DNA of 64,000 bases from Molanna angustata (lineage: Eukaryota; Arthropoda; Insecta; Trichoptera; Molannidae). This document shows, piece after piece, positions 1 to 23,910 of the stretch. A model generated the notes under the pieces. That model had not been told where the DNA came from. It searched no databases and saw only the letters and a list, made by a program, of their open reading frames with translations. The stretch's first letter is position 1. The number at the start of each line of letters is the position of its first letter. Where the stretch lies: the NCBI GenBank assembly GCA_963576475.1, contig OY754964.1, positions 6,004,149 to 6,068,148 of the forward strand. The letters run 5' to 3'. The translations under genes and the position numbers were made by a program.

Positions 1-185
1 CGAATTGAAGTTTGTTTAGCTCCAGCTTTGGAAGGTTTGCGTAGATACCATTGCAGTAGTCCAGGCGGGAAATAACGAATGCGTTTACTAGAGATTTCGT
101 TGCTTCCGTAGGTATATTTCGGCTAATAGATTTTATTTGTCGTAAATGGTAGAAAGCAGAAGATGTTGTGCTGTTTATCTGTTTT
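1..185 (-). mobile_element. LINE reverse-transcriptase fragment (CR1/L2-like)
   Basis: Read on the minus strand, this stretch encodes part of the thumb region of a non-LTR retrotransposon polymerase. It contains AFYHLRQIKSI, then LVNAFVISRLDYCNGIYANL and LELNKLQ, which match the usual SRLDYCN...LP...LQ signature of CR1/L2-type elements. It runs off the left edge of the window and is open as far as it can be read. No other part of the element is attached on the right, so it is probably a truncated copy. The clade assignment is from motif memory. Confidence 0.75.
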
Positions 186-575
186 TTGAGACTGGAGTCA
201 ATATGTACTATCATAATGTTTCAATCATTATACTATATTTTGTTTATTTTCATAAACTTATATTGCTTTGAAACAAAAGTAGGTGACGGCAAACATCTTG
301 GCAATTTTTGGCGTACTGGGAAAACCTTTCCACACATACCAACCAGACAAAGATATAAAAATTTGAGTTTAGTTATGCCATTATTCAAGATGTTTGCTGG
401 TCACTTTAATAAGGTATAATATTCATAAAACTAGCTTAATATAATATTCATAAGACTGTGTCTAGCGAGGCAATGAAATTTCCAAATGTGTTGAAAATTG
501 TAAATCAAATTGAAATTATATTTGTAATTTTGTACCTTGAAAATAAATTATTCATTCATACATTCACCTGGAGAC

Positions 576-736
576 AATTGAAGAGCTGATATCAAAAACG
601 ACATATGTCAGTCTTTTTTCAAATTTGACTTTTTAATGTCATTCGTTCACTTATGACATTAGTGAAGGAATGACATTAAAAAGTCAAATTTGAGAAAAGA
701 CTGACATGTGTCATTTCTGATATCAACTCTTCAATT
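576..736. mobile_element. Palindromic MITE, about 160 bp
   Basis: The two halves are near-perfect inverted copies. The left half starts AATTGAAGAGCTGATATC and the right half ends with GATATCAACTCTTCAATT. The arms continue through a shared AAAAAGTCAAATTTGA block to a short centre near 650-665. There is no coding capacity. This structure fits a fold-back miniature inverted-repeat element; the superfamily is not clear. Confidence 0.7.
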
Positions 737-764
737 CTGTGAAGCAAACAATATCATATTATTA

Positions 765-765
765 T

Positions 766-855
<90 letters not shown>

Positions 856-1774
856 CTTCCGTACGTGTGTATGTCACTGAACTCCTCCTAAACGGCTGAA
901 CAGATTTTGATGAAACTTTTTGTGTGTGTTTATGTTAGTCCCTGAATGGATTAGATTCACAAAGAAGAATTTAATAAAAGAATAATAAAAATGGGAATCG
1001 TTATAAATATTTTCGGAATACGCATTTTGAATAGTGGGAACATTGGCTTCCAATATGTCATAATATTATGCAATGTTGGTTATGACGTTAAAACTGATTA
1101 AAACGATCCTATTTGTTTTCATATTTTTAATATTTCATGAAATTATTGAGTTGTTTGTATATTTCTTATTATTATTGTAGGTATAAAGCTATTTAGTTTT
1201 TTTACAAGTATATTCTGTTTTATTAAGTGGTATTATGACAATAGGTAGATATATCAAAGTTATCTCAATGTAATGTTTCGTAATATTTCCGTTTAAATAT
1301 TTAAATTAATTTATGAATATTACATATATTAAATTACTTAGTTTTATGTGTATTATAATCATTATATTATCCTGTGATATAATATTCTGTTCTTGATAGC
1401 CAAATTTTAAAAACATCCGTAATGTAAAGTGAGGTTATAATTATATATTTTGTGATTGAAACGTCAAGTTCAAACAACAAACGTATATTAGAGAGAATTT
1501 TCTATAGTGAAAAAATGTACACCTTCGTACTATAAAATTAGGTTATAAATATATATTTTACTATAAAATAAGGTTATAAATATAGATTTTGTTTGAAAGA
1601 CATATATATATACTCTTATGGCATTTTCAAATTTTTTAAATGATAACTGGACAAAATTCAAAATGTACCAAGATTATTCTTTCTCCAAACTTCTAAATAT
1701 CCAACTCAAATAATAAAATCAATTATTAGGGGACTCTGTATCTTCGAATATAATAATTCTAATGCATTTGCTTT

Positions 1775-1819
<45 letters not shown>

Positions 1820-1840
1820 AACGTCTGTCGGGTCCGCTAG
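765..1840 (+). mobile_element. Non-autonomous Helitron with expanded TA and GA runs
   Basis: The element starts with TC after an A (765) and ends with CTAG before a T (1837-1840), the Helitron pattern of insertion between A and T. Near the 5' end, after the TA run, is an ACTCCTCCTAAACGGCTGAA block typical of insect Helitron heads. The 3' end reads GTCTGTCGGGTCCGCTAG. A TA dinucleotide run fills about 769-851 and a GA run about 1778-1816. No Rep/helicase coding sequence is present, so it would have moved only with enzymes from elsewhere. Confidence 0.7.
769..851. repeat. TA microsatellite, about 83 bp
   Basis: An uninterrupted TA dinucleotide run close to the 5' end of the Helitron. It gives spurious open frames made of repeated Tyr-Ile. 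Confidence 0.98.
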
Positions 1841-1982
1841 TAATTAATAAATATTTTGGAGATATGTGTTTGGGTGAGGGTGTGTAATAAATTGTAAGTG
1901 TTGCAGTTATTTTTACTTATGTGCCTGAATTTCTACTTTTTAAAATGTCGACCGCTGTGTTAATATAATCCTTGATTTGATT

Positions 1983-2250
1983 CTCAGCATAGGATATATT
2001 TATTTAAAATTATATCTCATGCAATGCTCGCTTTTCTGGGCTGAAAAACAAATTTCTCAGGAGTAATAATTGCCAATCGACTGTAAAGTTACCACTTGCA
2101 CTGAATTCAATAAAGTTATCCTCATTATTATTATTAATTCATTTCTCACACAAATATTGCTTCTCTGGGCTGGAATCACCGGTTAGTTGGAAGAATTTAC
2201 TATATGGCAATAAACTCGCCCCTTACCCAGGGTTCAATGAACTGTTTACG
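1983..2250 (+). mobile_element. Two headless copies of SINE family A in tandem
   Basis: Two body segments share a TTCT(C)TGGGCTG motif, a 'TTAGTTGGAA' block and an ATT-repeat tail. They match the bodies of the complete copies at 43928-44142 and 63195-63412. The first, about 1983-2135, ends in an ATT tail; the second follows directly. Both lack the tRNA-like head. The first copy is strongly diverged. Confidence 0.6.
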
Positions 2251-2262
2251 ATTCCAGTTTGT

Positions 2263-2843
2263 GCATTTTACTCTACTCATTCGTTATTTTTGTTTTTATT
2301 TTTTGGGATTTATTACTAATTGCTCTTTCGTTTTTTTTTTTCAGACAGAAAACATTATTTTTCTAAGGTGTGAGAAGTGAACGAAGAAGGTTTTGGAGAG
2401 TCAGTCCAGTCTTCCAGAATTGTATACACTGAACCTTCCTGTCTTGGCACATATCAACCTAAGTCATCTTGTAGTCTTGAATTGTCAACTGACTGATTTA
2501 AAAATACGACTACCACTACACAGATTGTATTTTTATGATGTTCTCTTAAACTAAACTGCCCATTTTGAAGTCCTGTAATTACTGGACGTTCACAGAGTAT
2601 ATCTTGGAAACTTTATAAGGTACAATTTAATTTTTACTAATATTTTTAAATTTGACTAATTTGACTAGGTTATGTTTATTATCAAAAAGTCTAATGATTA
2701 ATCAAACTGCAGATATAGTTTTGACTGCCTACAGTGCATCTTTTTAGTATCTTTGCCAGAAGGGCCCCCAGTTACCTTGAGATGTTCTTTGTAATATAAA
2801 TTGTGGAGGATACAAGATCCTGAAGCCACTCACCAACCGTTCT
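2263..2843. other. Gene-free stretch upstream of JNK
   Basis: AT-rich DNA with no convincing open frame or repeat. It could hold the JNK promoter or a 5' untranslated exon, but nothing in the sequence fixes either. Confidence 0.4.
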
Positions 2844-2885
2844 TTTGGTGATTGAAGATTCGTTACGGGATCTTCAATCACCAAA
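2844..2885. repeat. Perfect 16-bp hairpin
   Basis: TTTGGTGATTGAAGAT (2844-2859) is repeated as its exact reverse complement at 2870-2885, with a 10-base loop. It is isolated and of unknown origin. Confidence 0.85.
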
Positions 2886-3119
2886 GTCCTTCTATCTTCC
2901 CAAGGCTATTGTATATGGAAGTGGACCATTCTGCAGGTGACTGAGTGTAGCCGCCGTCCTCACTCACGAGGTCAAGGAGGAAGATAATTAAAAATATACA
3001 GATTTTAATGAAGTGTTTTATCTCTTTATGTTCTATATTTCTTATTGTGCTGTGTTAGATTCCTCAAACCTCAGCTATCACTTGCAACTAAGCCTCTCTG
3101 TGAAACACCATTTGAAGAG

Positions 3120-3635
3120 CTTTTAATCTGTTCTAAATATGAACAGTTTTATTACTAATCTGTGAACAATTCTTAATTAAATTCTTAAAGTGAACAATTT
3201 CTTTACTAATCTGTTCTCAATATGAACAATTTCATTACTGCACTTTTAATTTTATTTACACTGACAGCATTGTCTATGTAGAATTCTATTTTTAAATAAA
3301 TTAAACACATGTATTTTCTTTCTAAATTTATTTTATCCTCTCCAGGACGACTTTTTCGCCTGGTGAAGGCCTTTTCAACCGAAACGGTCGTCCTGGAGAG
3401 GAAAAAATAATTGTAGAAAGAAAAAAGTGTTTAATTTATTTAAAAATTTCATTACTATTCCGTTGAACAATTTCTTTATTAATCTGTTCTAAATATGAAC
3501 AATTTCTTTACTAATCTGTTCTTAATACGAACAATTTCATTATTAATCCGTTGAACAATTTCTTTACTAATCTGTTCTTAATATGAACAATTTCTTTACT
3601 AATCTGTTCTAAATATGAACAATTTCTTTGCTATC
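3120..3635. repeat. Degenerate tandem array, about 32-bp unit, split by a palindrome
   Basis: Units built on ACAATTTCTTTACTAATCTG followed by TTCTAAATATGA occur at 3120-3240 and again at 3450-3630, with diverged copies. The array ends about 250 bp before the JNK start codon. The palindromic element at 3290-3446 sits in the middle and probably inserted into a once-continuous array. Confidence 0.75.
3290..3446. mobile_element. Palindromic element with a GAAAC core motif
   Basis: Long imperfect inverted repeat. The arms contain TTAAATAAATTAAACAC and its complement and, nearer the centre, CCTCTCCAGGACGAC and its exact complement. The centre reads CCTGGTGAAGGCC then CCGAAACGGTC, a layout like the degenerate CUGAUGA...GAAAC cores carried by some retroelements, Penelope-like ones among them. 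No coding sequence. Confidence 0.65.
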
Positions 3636-3639
3636 AATC

Positions 3640-3816
3640 TTGAAGATTGGTTGTCAGCAAACTGATGCATCTCTTCTTCCACTCCGCTCGGTCTTCAGTG
3701 ACTCTCTTCAACACTGTGTAGGAAGTACGCTTCAAATTGTGGCACACATGCTCTAAACACTCCTGGGGGTACGCCCCCTGCCAGTCCTCTGCTTTCCTTA
3801 TCTTTTCTAAATACAA
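3640..3816 (-). mobile_element. Possible LINE 3' coding remnant
   Basis: On the minus strand a 60-codon open frame contains VLKRVTEDRAEWKKRC. This resembles the extreme C-termini of insect non-LTR retrotransposons, where a 'DR..W' motif closes the ORF. The evidence is short and weak. It lies between the tandem array and JNK exon 1a. Confidence 0.3.
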
Positions 3817-3871
3817 ACAATTTATTTTCTAATATCTTCTAAATATGAATAACATTTGGTGTGTAGTGTGA

Positions 3872-15870
<11,999 letters not shown>

Positions 15871-17449
15871 AGGAGAAGCAGCCTGCCCCGATAGAGAGAA
15901 ACACCCTTTCCTAGATGTGGTGGAGAACCACTGACTCTACACTCGATAAACATTTTAATCAAAGATCATTCTATACGAGCGTTTGGATCGCTGAAATTTA
16001 CCCGTTAATTTGATTACCTGTACTTGTATACTTTTTATGTTCACTAATAATGTTATGTGGCACGATTGATTAAAGACATGACATGACATGACCGGTCAAA
16101 CTTTAGGTTTACATGAAACAATAAAATGATTCATTTGTCCTAATCCTAAATCCTAAAATATTTTAAAATAAATATAAATTTCTCACCACCAAGTGCACTG
16201 GTGGTATTTTTTACCTTTTCAGTGCATGTTTAACAAAATAATGCATCATACATAATCACATTGAGTAACATAACTGAATTTTATTCCATGTCCTATATGG
16301 TACGCCTGGCCTTGTACACAGCGTAACAAAGAACTACCGCGTTCTAGCATGTGGATGAGCCATAACCTAATCACGATCCACAAGCGGTATTTTAGAAAAA
16401 CACAAATTATCTGCCAGCATTTCACATCATCAATTAGGAAAGTTATTATAAAAAATATACAATGCAGAGAATGTGTAGTATAGATTTTTCAACAATACAT
16501 ATTTGTATTGATTTAACCGTTTGTTAAACACACAAACATATGTGTGTGTGTCTAACAACGTTGATTCATTTTAACACTTGGTAGAGAATATCCCCAATAA
16601 ACTATTGAGGACACTCCGTTCATTCATTTGTAGGTAGTGATACTTGATCTAATATTGGGTTGATACATTGTTATGACTGTAATATTATATGATCTAATTA
16701 TAAATTGATAATAATATTAGTGATGCTCCTATGTACGAGACACTCATTTTATTTTTATTACTCTATCTTATATATTGTCAAATGTGGAACTGATTGACAT
16801 CTTTCAAGTTATGTCACTTGTCTTTTAGAGTTTAAGAGTACATTCTTTTATTGTAAAGAAAATAATTACTGTCAGTTTCTGATTAAAACATAAATTAATA
16901 CACAGTAAATTATTTAATCAATCAAAAGGATATACTGTTTATTATTTTAGTTTGTGTAATTTCTCTTTGCTGGCAGGATTCATACAAATTAAATATATAC
17001 AATGTATGAATTTATTTTTATATCCATTGCACATTCAATAAATTTTCCATCGATCTTTGATTCAAAATTTAGTTTGAAAATCTAATGTTGTTTCACCTGA
17101 GTTTAGAGCCAATTTCAATACAATAAAATTTCAATAATTATGTTTTTTTATGTATACTTTGTTTATAACATAATTATATTTTTTGTGTTGGATACAGGGA
17201 GTTAACAATAAATGTTTCCTTTACAAGGAGACCAAATTACAAATCTCTCAAAATGGTGCCTTTAATATTTGTTTTTTATACATAAATTATAATAATAATA
17301 ACACGTACAAAATTTATAATATTTAAAATAAATAATAATTTATTTGAATATGTATTCACTAAATAAATATTGATTTATTTGATTGAGACAATACAGTTTA
17401 ATGATTTTAAAATATTTCTACTTGTAGCTGTGGAGAACGTAATTAAATA

Positions 17450-17530
17450 TCACACAATTCTCTGGGCTGGAAACGCTGTATAGTTAGATAAAATTGCCAT
17501 TCGGCATTAAAATCACCATTTAAACAAGGA
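17450..17530 (+). mobile_element. SINE A body fragment
   Basis: Contains TTCTCTGGGCTGGAAACGCT and an AAAATTGCCATTCGGCA block, as in the complete SINE A copies. Head and tail are missing. Confidence 0.6.
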
Positions 17531-19069
17531 TACATTTTCTTATTTTGAGAGGGTTAATCTCTAATTATTAATAGATACATTGTGTTTTGTTTTTCTTCAT
17601 ATTTACCTTATACAAAGATTTTTCTTAGGATCTTTTACGGGTAATTTATGAATCATGTTACATATATTATATTATTACTAAATAATTGAAGCAATAAAAT
17701 ATAACTTAGTACATAGATAATAATTAGTTGATGGTTTATACAAATAATAAATAGCTTATAGTTTTAAGTGTAATTTATTCTTGGTAAATAATACTTTACA
17801 TTTTTGGTGAAGCTTTTTATATAATTATTTGATAAGAGGTCATTCATTAAATTTTTTCCTATCTGAAATGATGATTGATGCTTTTAATTTGTTTCTCTTA
17901 TAAATGGCTCTAAATGACGGAAATATGTAGATGAAAATGTGATTTTATATGACTTGAGTTGCTTTGTGCTAAGAAATAAGCATTAATTAATTTATCTGTT
18001 GCAATGGACTCCACTCGTATATTATTGTTATTTTTTTACAATTAACGTTTATCAGAATAAAAAAAAAATATTTCTAAATTTATTTTTTACTTTTCAAATT
18101 ATATTTAAATGATACATTTTATAACTATTTTTTCAAAATTTTGTTATCTTTTTTTAAGTATTTGAATTATGTATTGATGTATTGAGTAATTTAAAATACA
18201 TAATGTACATTTTTTTTCATTTATATATTCCTTATTTGTAAATTTTTATTATTGATATATTTTATTAAAATGTTTTTTTTAACAATAAATTTATTCTGTA
18301 CGTTTACGAAAAAAAAATTGTTCTTTTGTAAAACGAATTTGAGATACCTACTAGATTTTCGACGTTTTATTTAATTTTTTAATATTTCTTTTAATAGAGC
18401 ATATTATTTGTTTTAAATATTTTCCTAATCTAGAACATTATTTACGTATTTAAAAAAAATGTTCAACTAGTACCTACCTAACTTATATTCTGAAAAAATG
18501 AAGATTTGATAATAATTCCGCACTACTTGTTTGATACGATTCAAATTTTATCTCAATAATTGTAATCTTAGGGTTATCATGAGTTCCATTCTTTTTAACA
18601 GAAAATACTATTTATGTTGATATAGCAATAATGGTATGATTTTGTAATAAAATATAATCCATTAATTTGTCATGACTCAAATCTCCAAATATATTTTGAA
18701 GGGAAAAAATAGCCTCGTTTTGTGGCCATGTTGATTGGCACTATTTCCCAACTAAACTATAACTGCCTGAAGTCACTATGTAAGGTCCCTCCTGATTAGT
18801 TATATTTAGTGTTCATTAGTAGCGGTTTATGATTGCATAGAATCCATCTATCGTGGATATTTCATTGTAGTTAAAAATTATCTGTATAAATATTCATGTC
18901 CATTATAAATAATTAAAGAGTTTATAAGATGAAAGCACTGTCATTTAAACAATATTTAGTATAATTAAGAACAATATAAAGCACAAGTTAAAAAATTCAA
19001 ATATCAAAATGTATATGGTAACATTACATGGTCAAAAATTATATTCAATCATTTATTTTAAGTCTGAAC

Positions 19070-19270
19070 ATATTGAGATGGTTTACCCACATGAATAATG
19101 ACTGACAAAGAAAATATACAAAGTTATGAGAAGAAATAGACAATCAAAGAAAGGATGATACATCATGAAATAGGAAAACATATGGATTGACGAGCATGAA
19201 AGTAAATGGGGTGATTTATGTCTGTCAGAATAGAAAAGTGAGGTATTCTGTTATTCACATGTGAGGGGCA
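19070..19270 (+). mobile_element. Decayed LINE A fragment
   Basis: Degenerate frames still read RWFTHMNND, then LTKKIYK, matching the CFGHVERMNDERLTKKVYK stretch of the LINE A copy at 43351-43716. Frameshifts and stops throughout. Confidence 0.5.
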
Positions 19271-22200
19271 CAGTATGATCGTATGTATCTGTATGGGCAA
19301 ACATGTTTCAAATTTTTATTGTCAATTGTTCTGTTCGTTCATTTATTCATGTATTTTTATAATTTGTACAAAAGCAAATGTTTATTTCAATTTTATTTAA
19401 AAAATATTTCTGTTAATAACTCCATTAAATATACTATTTTAAATATTTTGCTTTTTTACTATAATATTTTTATAACTGTTGTAATTTATAGGCTAAGATA
19501 ACATTTTATTTTCTATTGTAAACCTGAAATAATAGATTTTGTATGGTTGTTAAAGAATTCTACTTGTTTTTTTTTCAATCTATATAATTCCAACAAAATA
19601 ATTATAAATCTAGCTTTTCAATATACAATGTACAGGCGGCCTTTAATTTTCATATATTTCTTCACATTAAATTATTTTTCAATATTAAAAATATTTTGGT
19701 ATCAGTTCAATGCAGTAAATCCTTTAAACTCCTAAAAAAATGGTGGTATTTATTTCTTGACAATTGATAAATATATATTTAAATATACACATTTCGTATA
19801 TTCAACACCAGTACACGTTTAAAGTAACCAATTCAACTGTCGCCTGTGTCTACATATTTCTAATACTCACCGTTCATATTTTTGATTATTTATCCTTTTG
19901 TAAAATCTGTATTTTTAGAAACTAAAACATCATCAAGAGTACACTATTAAAAAAACTTGACATAACTAGATAAGAAATAAGATTATCCATCTATGGACAC
20001 ATAATAAATTCAAATCTGCTAAATTTTCATTAAGTGAAATAGATACCATACTAAACATCAATTAATTGTAGATTAAAAAATTGTAATAAAATTGTATTTA
20101 CTAAAATGATACATCCATTTTTAATATTATATATTATTTTTTTCAAAATTTTGATAACTGATACATATTAGTTGCCTTTGACTACGATAAGACAAACTAA
20201 AAGTTGTTTTCTATGTATGTATTATTATTACGATGATGAGACCACTCTGTGCGAGTGGCGTTGAACGGAGTCAGCATTGTGGGTGTCAAGTGAGTGACAT
20301 TACTATATAATAATATAATATGTAATAAATTGACAGGTGACAAGTGCAATACGATGATACTAGTGGCAACATTATTGTGTCTGCGAGGACAAAAGTGCAA
20401 TTAGGTATTAAACTATATATATTAAATATTATAAATGAGGTGGCATGTCGGAGTGAAGAAAATTATCCAAGTGTGCATTGTTTATAAGTCATTATTAAGT
20501 AATTTAATCAATTAACAAAAAAATGTAATAAAAACAATCAAATAGTTGTAAATAGAATTATTGAAAAAAACTTTCTAATGATAACACTTATGAAATTGAT
20601 AAAATAATTTGTAAATAATATTACAGCAAATACACCAGTCCGTTCCAATTGCATACACATATATATTATTATAATTATATAAATATCCTAAGGTTATCAT
20701 ATTTCATACACAGATGATGATAATAATATTAAAATACACAAAAACTATCATCTCTCTATTATAAAATTTAATATTGATTATTCAAAAGTAATGTTTAATT
20801 GTGTATTCTCTAAATACTATGTAATTTTTAGAATAACTTAAGGAAATCTAACTCTAATCTGCGATTCATTTTTATTTCAAAATATTATTTTCAATTTGAT
20901 ATGAGATAAGTGTTTTTGTATTTAAATTATTACATATTATAATGGATTGGTTAATTCGACCGTGTTTTATATTGTGTAATAATCCATGTTTTACTTATAT
21001 ACATATATTATGTATGATATATTTATTTAATGTAAAACTATCTAATATCACCGTGTTATTTAGTACAATGCAATATATACATAATTACATGATATACGTA
21101 TTATGGTTACAAGCGATTATTGATACAAGAACATACATAGTTATCGCTTCTTCTGATCTTTTATACAAAACATTCTATTAGGTGTTTGATAGACAGACAG
21201 TATGGTATCAAATAGAGATGTGTATCTTTTGGTAAGTCTGAAAGTTTGCCTTGCTGTTATTTGCCATTTGACCGAGGCGATGTTTGATAAGTTGTATAAA
21301 ATAGGTACTCGGTGTATAGGCCAAAATGTACTAGTGAATGTTTGTGCTGAAATTTGTTACGTAGCTCTCGTAGTATTAATTGCTCCTTAATTTTTAGATA
21401 TTATTTTTTTAAATGCATACTTGATGTAAGATAATTTATTATATTTATACAATAATCGTTAGGATCTTCTACTATCAAATGCTTTATCGAGTAATTTAAG
21501 TTTTAATCTGCATTTTATTACCTCTCTCTCTCTCTCTCTCTCGATGACTAAATGTCAATTGTAACGAGAGCAACTCACTTTGTCAAACAATTTTCTGTTA
21601 AATCAACTGTTTTATTAGCGTAATAAATCATTGTATATAAAGAAATATTGTACATTTATAATATGGACACGATTAAGATTGTCACAAAAACTTGTGTATA
21701 TTTGGCCAGCGAATGAAACGACAAAAGTCACAGAGATGAGTATCACACGTTGATATCTTGTTTGAATATGCAAAGTGTAATAAAGTTGTCTTTTAGCCAC
21801 CCTATACATAATTCCTATATAATGATTATTAACTGTAAACTTGAATGAAGATACATAAATATGTAGTGCACTGTTTATACTGTGATTGCTTCATAGAGAT
21901 TTGGTCGGTTGACATGACTTTACCTGACCTGACCTGTCTAGGTGACATAATATATATTATATAAATATATATTAGTCATAGATGACTCTCAATAGTCATC
22001 CATCACATTGTACTCTCTCCTATTGGGTTGTACCGTTAGTTATGCAAATAATAATGTACACAATGTTTACACATTCCAAACACTAATGTGAGTAAAATTA
22101 GTTTGTGAAATAAAATATAATTTTAACGAGTGTTATCGTACATTACTCAAATCTTTATTTTTGTTTTCCCAAACATTTTCTTTTTAACAGATTTACTACT

Positions 22201-22454
22201 CCCAAAGTAAAAACTTTAACATACACTAACAAATATGTATACAAATATTTCATACAATTACATCTATATACTCTTTTTATGATTTAGATGTATGAATGGA
22301 TCAAAAATGCACAAATATAATTACATTGAATTTTTTGACCGAAAGTACTTGATGGAATTCCATTATAATTAAAATATACATATTAAAAAAAAATGTTGAT
22401 TATTCCACCATTTATTTAAGTAAATACTGGAAAATGTGCATCGCATGAGACTGG

Positions 22455-22645
22455 GGAAAAAGTCCTGCCAAACAGTGGATTCAAACCCTCATGATAACCC
22501 ATATCATGTATATAATTGTTATCTTATTGAGTTCTATAATATCTATAGTTCTATAAGATTTTATAGAACTCCATTAGATAATTTATATACATGATATGGG
22601 TTATCATGAGGATTTTGATTCCACTGTTTGACTTGCCCCCCCCAA
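22455..22645. mobile_element. Palindromic MITE
   Basis: The left arm contains CATGATAACCCATATCATG and the right arm its exact complement. The inverted similarity extends outward through AAACAGTGGATTC. The arms continue inward as ATGTATATAA / TTATATACAT. No coding sequence. Confidence 0.75.
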
Positions 22646-23055
22646 CACTTTTTATGGTTGTAGTCATAAAAAAGTGTATATTTTTAATAATTATAATGAA
22701 AACATGCACGTCAGAAAGGTATCACTTGTTAAGAAGAAAATTACATACCATCCTAATTTATTTACTTTTTGGAGGTTTAGATAGAGTGAGAAATGTATAG
22801 TTAGGTTGACAAAGGAGATGGCAGAATCAAAATATTAAAAATGGAAATTAGAGTCAGAATATTCAATAATTGCAAGATGAGTTCCATCTTATTTTGAGCG
22901 TCAAACAAACAAGTGTCACACTGTAACTGGCTGTTAAAACTGTTATGCAAATCAAAATAAAAGAAAAACAGCATGTATTGATATAAAAAATGAAGAACTA
23001 TTAAAAATTAACAAATTAACACAGTTATAATCCACAAATTGAGTTTATAATAAGT

Positions 23056-23098
23056 GCCTGAGCGCTTTCGATGGTTTAACAAACATCATCGGAGGCGA
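23056..23098 (-). ncRNA. Hammerhead-like motif in the left Penelope copy
   Basis: On the minus strand CCGATGA (23092-23086) is followed by a short inverted pair TGTTT...AAACCA and GAAA (23069-23066), then GCGCTCAGGC. GCCT before the core could pair with AGGC after it. A canonical core is CUGAUGA...GAAA, so one core base differs. The right copy has the same motif. Confidence 0.35.
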
Positions 23099-23792
23099 TA
23101 CTACGGAGGCGAACTAAATACAAAATATTTAAATTGCCAGTACATAGTAAGTTGTTGAGGGTGGGGGAGGGGGGAGCGGCTTAAGGGCTGTATGTAGCGG
23201 TAAAGTAAGGGCGAGTGGTTTGTAGCGGTAAAAGAGGGGGGAGCGGCGTTATTATGACAATAGGTATAGGTGTCTAGATTATTTAAGCAGTGGAGAGGAC
23301 ATAGGAATTTGAATATTAATCAAATTATCATGATTTTTTAGATGTTTATTAATTTCTAGAACTTCCAGAGCATCCAATTTTCGTCCCTTCGCCACTCTTA
23401 TCCATTTTTAACTTTAAGGATAAGATGGATAAGAGTGGCATTTATAAAATAAGTTGTAATGAATGTAATGCCATGTATATTGGTTGTTAAGGTTCTTCAT
23501 CTGGAGTCGAAGGGACGAAAACTGGAAGTTCTAGAAATTAATAAACATCTAAAAAATCATGATAATTTGATTAATATTCAAATTCCTATGTCCTCTCCAC
23601 TGCTTAAATAATCTAGACACCTACACCTATTGTCATAATAATGCTGCTCCCCTCCCCCCCCCCCTTTTACCGCTACTAACCACTCGCCCTTACTTTACCG
23701 CTACATACAGCCCTTAACCCGCTCCCCCCTCCCCCACCCTCAACAACTTACTATGTACTGGCAATTTAAATATTTTGTATTTAGTTTAACTA

Positions 23793-23836
23793 TCGCTTCC
23801 GATGATGTTGGTTAAACCATCGAAAGCGCTCAGGCA
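23793..23836 (+). ncRNA. Hammerhead-like motif in the right Penelope copy
   Basis: CCGATGA at 23799-23805, then TTGGTTAAACC as a likely stem-loop, GAAA at 23822-23825 and GCGCTCAGGC. The layout is that of the minimal type I hammerheads known from Penelope-like terminal repeats, with one deviation in the CUGAUGA box. Self-cleavage is uncertain. Confidence 0.35.
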
Positions 23837-23910
23837 CTTATTATAAACTCAATTTGTGGATTATAACTGTGTTAATTTGTTAATTTTTAATAATTTTTCA
23901 TTATGAATTT

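Larger units (their letters stand above)
15871..22450. other. Gene-free region downstream of JNK
   Basis: The first few hundred bases are probably the JNK 3' UTR. The rest is very AT-rich, with many poly-T runs and no open frame that looks coding. Embedded are a SINE A body fragment (about 17450-17530) and a decayed LINE A piece (about 19070-19270). A short CT run lies at 21523-21542. Confidence 0.6.
22985..23910. mobile_element. Head-to-head pair of Penelope-like element 3' ends
   Basis: Two copies of one sequence of about 420 bp face away from a centre near 23405-23425, giving a large inverted repeat. On the plus strand the right copy encodes KSGIYKISCNECNAMYIG at 23428-23487, the GIY...YIG signature of the endonuclease domain of Penelope-like elements, followed by a stop. 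It resumes as KLEVLEINKHLKNHDN. The left (minus) copy lacks about 70 bp covering the GIY-YIG segment. Outside the coding remnant each copy carries a C-rich stretch and a hammerhead-like motif. Both copies are inactive fragments. Confidence 0.72.

Noticed and set aside
708..899. 63-codon plus-strand open frame rich in Tyr-Ile
   Set aside because: It is created by the TA microsatellite at 769-851.
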